NCBI GenBank assembly: GCA_942159475.1
Contig: OW804095.1
Location: 96,237,740-96,301,739 of the forward strand
Source of the DNA: Sthenelais limicola
Taxonomy: Eukaryota > Annelida > Polychaeta > Phyllodocida > Sigalionidae
Length of the DNA stretch: 64,000 bases
Direction of reading: 5' to 3'
The notes under the pieces were generated by a model that had not been told where the DNA came from, ran no database searches, and saw only the letters and a list, made by a program, of their open reading frames with translations. This document shows, piece after piece, positions 58,921-64,000 of this stretch. The translations under genes and the position numbers were made by a program. Positions within the stretch are counted from its first letter, which is position 1; each line of letters opens with the position of its first letter.

Positions 58921-61020
58921 CGGTATGGGGCATTCATTTTGAGGGGCCACTGACTAAATGATAGCAAGATCTTGTAATTCACTAGTAATATACTTCTTGA
59001 TGATTTCATCATATGGCCAATTCCCACAAAAGTGGTACAGAAGAGGGCAAAACGTTTTTGCTGTATAATTTTAGACCGAAATATTAAACACTTATTCCAA
59101 AATTCAAAACAACCTGGGAAATGCTTATCTGTCAGACATATGGACACAGTGCCACAAACCAAACCCACTAATTATTGTTCTAGAACATCGAAAAATCATC
59201 CGATTTCGATATTAGCTTTTTTCTGTTACTTATGTTTATGTTAATACCCAAATATTATCCACTAATCTCTGAGAATAAACAAGGTATGAAGGTCTATGAG
59301 TTAGTATGATGAATTAGTAAGGATCTATGGAGTAGGGTATGGTGAAGAGAAATGAAGAACTATTTTAAAAATGGTCTTGAAATGATTGAATAGGTTGGAA
59401 AGATGACTTGATGTGTTTGTATTTTAGCTATCAAAAGTGTATTTCGCTGTATAACAGTAATAATGGTGATCACTGTAACACTCACTTTTTACACTTCTGT
59501 ATGAACTGTATATGAGGAGTAATTCGATCTTAATTAGTACAAATGGGACTGAAGGATTTATTTTGTAATCACAGGTTTATCTGAAGTCACTCCATTAAAG
59601 AACATTTTACTTGTATTAAGTTATCATTTGAATGATTTACATGGAAACACATTGTCATGTAGTCACATCAAAGTCATTTCTTATTTTCATAATTGACCCA
59701 ACTATTTCATACCTTATTTACACATACACAGACTGGAATTTGTTTCCAATTTTTTTCTTCATTACCTTATTCAAATTTTATTTCAAAGTTATCAATTCTG
59801 ACTGACAAGGATATTAACTAATAATGAAATAATGAAACAGTGAAACCATGCTGAAGGATTAAATTATCCAGCATTATAGAGTCATTGGACACCATGTAAT
59901 GAGCACAACAGGTCATTTTTACCCTCTATTTTTTTTACATCCTAGAAAAGTTTTTTCATCTCATTACATGAGAGCACATGTGTTATGGTTTAGAATGAAC
60001 GAAAAGAAATTGAGGAAAAAACAATTTTAAATTGTTGTTTTGACACGGTGACACTTTTGGAACCAACATCAATTTACCCCTCATATAATGGTTGGATGAA
60101 TACTCTTTTATTCCAGTTGTTAAAGCTTTGTTGTGTGTGTATTGTTACTATTTTTATTTAATGGTCTCCCTGGACGATATGCCCAGCTGAGGGATTGACC
60201 ATGGCTGATACAGATGTTAAATGTAAATGAAATAATTATATATAAAATATGCGGCTGGATATGAAATGAATAAAAAGAATGAGTAGATTATATTATGTAA
60301 CCATTGTCTTGTCTTCTCTTGCTTCAATTCCGCCAACAATAAATCATCTTTTACATATACAGCATAGTGCAGTACAATACATTATTATGTAACGATTCCA
60401 ATATGAACATTTCCATTGAGCTCTGGATAGCTCTGGATCTGGACACCTGTCTCCGGATTCCATTGGGTAGTTCCTCCGGATGCCACTAGGATGTTCATTG
60501 CAACCATTGACAATATTTGCAGTTTATATTATGTGATTAATTTATCATTAATTAACTATTCATTTGATTCCATCTGGACTTTAACCATGATACTTGTTGC
60601 ATAATCTTATATTTATGTTCAAGTTTATATTTATATGATTATTATATTTATTCCATTATTCCTGATTTATGTTGCAAACATAATGTTACCTTGTGTTGAA
60701 AATCATTCATTATTTCAATGTACCTGTTCATAAATCAGGTTGAGGAGCCTTTATCCTTAATATAATCCAGTCGCTTTAGTTCATTTCCTCCCATCTCCTG
60801 CTATTGATATTCATAATATATTTATTCTTGCGGAAGTAAACCTGTACGATCACGAAATATCATTATTTAATATTGATTAATATTAAGCCAGAGCTGAAAC
60901 ACAGATGTGCAACGATGGCCACTCAGACATTGGAAAGAACATAGGCAAGAATTGCAACAATTACACCCGGGTGCTGTAGTTGCCTATACCTTCAGCATTG
61001 TATGCAACACGGTACCTGGT
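58921..61020. other. AT-rich non-coding DNA
   Basis: No gene recognised in about 2.1 kb. There are several AATAAA words (for example near 59273) that could serve as polyadenylation signals for the upstream gene. A tiny GCTCTGGATA duplication lies at 60421-60440. The opposing open frames at 58914-59244 are mutual shadows. Confidence 0.5.
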
Positions 61021-61024
61021 CAAG

Positions 61025-61054
61025 CAGGTGCATAACATGTAAATTATGCACCTG
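61025..61054. repeat. Perfect 11 bp stem-loop
   Basis: CAGGTGCATAA at 61025-61035 pairs exactly with TTATGCACCTG at 61044-61054 across an 8-base loop. It is a possible eroded foldback element, and lies 350 bp from a larger one. Confidence 0.55.
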
Positions 61055-61405
61055 GACATGCATACAACAAATAGTTTGGGGCAGCTAAGCCAGATCACCG
61101 GAACTCAAATTGTGTATTCAGGCGCGGTCGCTTGCGGCGATGGAATTTTCTCTTCAAATAATAATTATAAATCTTAACAATGAAAAGTTCTAACATATAC
61201 TCACATTAAAAAATATTATGCTAAAGTATAAGTATAAATCGCATAGCTATTGTATTTAAAATCGACCAGCTATATAAGTGCGAGGAGGTTTAATATGTAG
61301 AAGAGCGTAGAGATAACAGCCGAGTTTGTATTGGCATAGTTTTGCTTAGACTTAAGTAATACTTATTGATAAAGGTGAATGATGGAAGTTTGTGTAATAC
61401 TTAGC

Positions 61406-61503
61406 ACTTATTGGACGAGTTGCCGCACAGTGCGTAAATAAAGAATGAGCACGGAGATCGAGTTCTTTATTTACGTGTCCATGCGGCAACTCGTCCTATA
61501 AGT
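61406..61503. mobile_element. 98 bp hairpin element, arms about 40 bp
   Basis: ACTTATTGGACGAGTTGCCG at the left is matched by the reverse complement of the right end (ACTTATAGGACGAGTTGCCG). The match continues through CGTAAATAAAGAA with a few mismatches and one 2-base gap. The loop is about 17 bases (TGAGCACGGAGATCGAG). The whole unit is inverted arms with almost no body, the form of the smallest MITEs. The ends flanked by TTAGC and TAATT show no certain duplication. Confidence 0.85.
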
Positions 61504-61699
61504 TAATTATTATACATGCCTAGTTTTGCATGTAAAACTTGCTTAATTAAAAAGATAATAACATAATTTACCATATCTGGTTTTCGTATAAGAGGAATAC
61601 AACTAGAAACAGTTGAAACGATGGAGGAAGAAAGCACTCGCACCAGCAAACTTGCTACGTACTACAGCAAACGTACTAGTCCATTACCGCATTACAAGT

Positions 61700-61713
61700 A
61701 ATAAGCAGCTGTC
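61700..61713 (+). repeat. Target-site duplication, left copy
   Basis: AATAAGCAGCTGTC, exactly repeated at 62291-62304 on the far side of the LINE insertion. Confidence 0.92.
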
Positions 61714-62290
61714 ATATGGAAAATTATAAGATCTTGGATTCAGAGAAGCAAGTTGGTGAAAGGTTTCAGACCAAGTGAACTAAATCAAACTAACATTTTG
61801 CTTGGTTATATTGGGAAGAGTCCACAAAAGAACTTTATCAACTGGCTATTTACAGCATTAAAATGGTACATCTACAGACAGAACTTTCTATAAAAATAAA
61901 ATGGTATTCAAAGCTTTTATCAATGAAACCAAAATGGATCTCAGAATTTTAGAATATAACAATGTCGCCCAAGGGAGAGGAAAAAAGGTTACAAACCTCT
62001 GGAATAAGCTTATATGTGAGTTGGAAGAGCAACAGGTAGAAAATGCTTGAAGTAAAAACACTGTTGAAATTATGTGTGAATCGTGAAGAGAGGTTAATAT
62101 GTAGGTAAAATGGTATATAAGATCTATTAATCCTTTTACGAAGAATACTTGCCAACGAATGGTGTGAAGCAAGAGAAAATTTGAAAACTCAAAAAAAATA
62201 TAAGATAAAGAGGGACGCGATAATTGAATGCTGTTTAGAATAGTAAGAGCCTAAGGATATATTGAATAAAACCTTTTAAAAAAAATAAAA
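61714..62290 (+). mobile_element. 5'-truncated LINE insertion (CR1/L2-like reverse transcriptase end)
   Basis: The insert begins inside an ORF2-like region. Read with a few frameshifts it gives RPSELNQTNILLGYIGKS, KNFINWLFTALKWYIYRQ, VFKAFINETKMDLRI and KKVTNLWNKLICELEEQQ. The order ILLG, then a hydrophobic plus aromatic helix ending YIYRQ, is that of the C-terminus of CR1/L2/Rex-type LINE reverse transcriptases, just before the end of the protein. Two in-frame stops and shifts show it is dead. A 3' untranslated stretch and an A-rich tail (AAAAAAAATAAAAA) end at 62290, and the 14 bp direct repeats on both sides mark target-primed insertion with 5' truncation. The minus-strand frames of 94 and 68 codons here are antisense shadows. 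The exact clade is uncertain. Confidence 0.82.
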
Positions 62291-62304
62291 AATAAGCAGC
62301 TGTC
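62291..62304 (+). repeat. Target-site duplication, right copy
   Basis: AATAAGCAGCTGTC, identical to 61700-61713. It follows directly on the A-rich LINE tail. Confidence 0.92.
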
Positions 62305-62450
62305 CGGGCCTCGGTAGTGAATGCGTGTATAATAATTTTTGATAATCATGAATGGTGGAGGTGCTTATATTTTTTGAAAGGCAACGCTAAAAACTATTCA
62401 GAATATATATATATTTGTGGACAAGCGTTTTTGGTTTTTGCTATATTTAC

Positions 62451-62579
62451 AGCAAATGGCACGATGGAGGGTTCAAACTGATCGAGACCCCTCAGAAAAC
62501 GGGACGAACACCGAAGGGGTGAGTTCCCGTTTTGTGAGGGGTCGAGATCAGTTTGAACCCGAACAGGGTGCCATTTGCT
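62451..62579. mobile_element. 129 bp hairpin element, arms about 55 bp
   Basis: AGCAAATGGCAC at the left equals the reverse complement of the right end. After a short mismatch block, GGGTTCAAACTGAT, CGAGACCCCTCA and AAAACGGGA also pair with the right half. The loop holds GAACACCGAAGGGGTGAGTTC, itself partly symmetric. The 63-codon frame at 62417-62608 crosses it and is meaningless. Structure and size indicate a MITE or foldback element. Confidence 0.87.
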
Positions 62580-63005
62580 ATTTATTACACACTCTATTTG
62601 GATGTTAAAAAGTAAATTTAACTTGTTTAGCCTATAGTTTAGCTCGAGGAAGCTTAATTCACCGCAATTTGTAGGCCTAAGTTACGCGGTCGGGACGACG
62701 TCATCTGGCCTACGCTGCACCAATGAAATTGCGTCTTTGGCCGAACTGTACATGTGAACGATTCGGATCGACCGAACTGCACCCCCAAACTGCACCTTTC
62801 TAACTGCTCATGTGTGTAATAAAGGCCCAAACCTAACCTAATTTCAACTAGGTGCATCATAGGCAGGCGTACCGTTATTTATTTCCTAAACAATGTCCAC
62901 AAATATCACATTCTCCCATGCTTTAGTCATACTGAGTAGATAAGGACAAATTTTAAATGGAGTTTCTATGATTATTTGGAGCTGAGATGTGTTCTATCAG
63001 GGAAT
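62580..63005. other. Non-coding DNA, nothing recognised
   Basis: Ordinary AT-rich sequence. A moderately CpG-containing patch near 62680-62790 gives a 68-codon minus-strand frame with no motif. Confidence 0.5.
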
Positions 63006-63009
63006 AATC

Positions 63010-63545
63010 CCCCCTCTGACCCCCTCCCTGCCCGGGCCCCCACCCCCCCCCCCGCCAATCTCCCCCCGCCCCCCCCTCCCCGCCGATCTCCCCCTCCCTG
63101 ATCTCCCGCCCCCCCCCGCCGATCTCCCGCCATCCCCCCCCGCCGATCTCCCCCCGCCCCCCCGCCGATCTCCCACTCCCCCCGCCGATCTCCCGCCCCC
63201 CGCCGATCTCACACTCCCCCGCCGATCCACACTCCCCCGCCGATCTCCCGCCCCCGCCCCCCCCCCCCCCCGCCGATCTCACACTCCCCCCGCCGATCTC
63301 CCCCCCCCCCTCCCGCCGATCTCCCGGCCCCGCCCCCCCCCCCCCGCCGATCTCCCGCCCCCCTTCCGATCTCCCCCCGCCGATCTCCCCCTCCCTGATC
63401 TCCCGCCCCCTGCCGATCTCCCCCCGCCGATCTCCCGCCATCCCCCCCCCCCCCCGCCCCCCCCCCCCCCCCCCGCCGATCTCCCCCTCCCCGATCTCCC
63501 CCCTCCCCGATCTCCCGCCCTCGCTGATCTCCCCCACCCCTCCTC
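63010..63545 (+). repeat. C-rich minisatellite, CCGCCGATCTCCC unit
   Basis: About 25 units of CGCCGATCTCC separated by C runs of variable length (units about 13-24 bp), with variants such as TCCCTGATCTCCC and TTCCGATCTCC. The minus strand is a dense succession of G runs, so G-quadruplex or related structures are likely. The long frames here (221 codons minus and 203 codons plus, among others) are Gly/Arg and Pro/Leu translations of the repeat. Unit count and C-run lengths are probably not reliable in an assembly. Confidence 0.93.
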
Positions 63546-63599
63546 CCGCACCTCCCCACATCCCCACAACCCTACCCCATGCCAGCCTGATTTGAAATA

Positions 63600-64000
63600 G
63601 CCCTATGGGGGAGATCACTGAGGGCCAGGAGCACGGACCTGTGCTGCTGGAGATGGACAGAAAGTAGGCTGGTTTTACCGGTCGGCCACGCGGTATCGCT
63701 ACGCGCGGTCCCTAGGACCCATTTCAATGTGACTATCTGTCGGCTGCATATTATGTTGCCTGTGGTTCAATAAAATGTTGGTGCAGAGTGCTGGTAATTC
63801 GTGTAAACATAGCATTGTGGCACCTCGGTCAGATGCGGAAACAAATGGGATTTTAACTGGTAAATCAGTCTTTCTTTCTCTTTGAATGGATCCCAAATTC
63901 ACACGTTAGATGTCGAGCAAAGTTTTGTTATGTCTATGATTATCTGTGTTCTACTTCTAAGTTAGATTTTTTGCAGCTAATTTTGCCTTTGGCTATTAAC
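63600..64000. other. Non-coding DNA, nothing recognised
   Basis: No gene or element recognised in the last 400 bases. A CpG-rich patch (CGGTCGGCCACGCGGTATCGC) lies at 63680-63712. Confidence 0.45.

Noticed and set aside
61888..62172. 94-codon hydrophobic minus-strand frame that looks like a membrane protein
   Set aside because: It is antisense to the LINE reverse transcriptase fragment; hydrophobicity comes from A-rich sense DNA.
62953..63618. 221-codon Gly/Arg-rich and 203-codon Pro-rich frames
   Set aside because: Direct translations of the C-rich minisatellite; all frames on both strands are open because the unit lacks stops.

Overview
The window reads as nuclear DNA from an animal, most likely a marine invertebrate deuterostome such as an echinoderm or hemichordate. 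It is AT-rich and has no long open reading frames. It carries small AT-rich introns with GT/AG borders, non-LTR and Ty3/Gypsy-type retroelement relics, many small foldback elements, and the short palindromic word AGGCCTA scattered throughout (near 25000, 33475, 39885, 48375, 48415 and 62672). I associate that word with echinoderm-type genomes, but the taxonomic call is an inference and not a match.

Positions 1 to about 43,940 form a long gene-poor stretch. No frame exceeds 159 codons and none could be assigned to a family. What stands out is old dispersed repeats: a roughly 200-230 bp family with three diverged copies near 3.1, 26.0 and 38.9 kb, a second family with two copies near 25.4 and 26.9 kb, a zero-loop palindrome at 25.2 kb, several small perfect hairpins, and a possible retroelement tail at 33.8 kb.

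Positions about 43,947 to 51,600 are packed with repeats: a 250 bp foldback element, a decayed minus-strand reverse transcriptase of Ty3/Gypsy type, a TATA plus CCAAT promoter-like motif on the minus strand, poly-G tracts, a short GTTAGGGCCC tandem seen at two places 2.2 kb apart, and a 197 bp element with 30 bp inverted ends beginning TACCGTAGTGG.

Positions 51,632 to about 58,900 hold the only protein-coding signal I can name: exons on the + strand of a gene with the catalytic-Cys motif of an OTU-family deubiquitinase (GDGNCFFH). A 16-20 bp tandem duplication just upstream of the motif shifts the frame, and the next recognisable exon does not continue the OTU frame cleanly, so this copy is probably a gene fragment, pseudogene or damaged allele. 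The intron between these exons contains the most striking object in the window: a 3.5 kb minisatellite (53,351-56,862) whose monomers carry palindromic TGTCCTNAGGACA cores. It has three sub-arrays. The third is the reverse complement of the first, so the array as a whole is a very large inverted repeat.

Positions 58,900 to 64,000 are AT-rich noncoding DNA. They contain two near-complete hairpin elements (61.4 and 62.5 kb), a 5'-truncated LINE insertion with an exact 14 bp target-site duplication (61,714-62,290), and a C-rich CCGCCGATCTCCC minisatellite (63.0-63.55 kb) that creates long but meaningless Gly/Arg and Pro reading frames.
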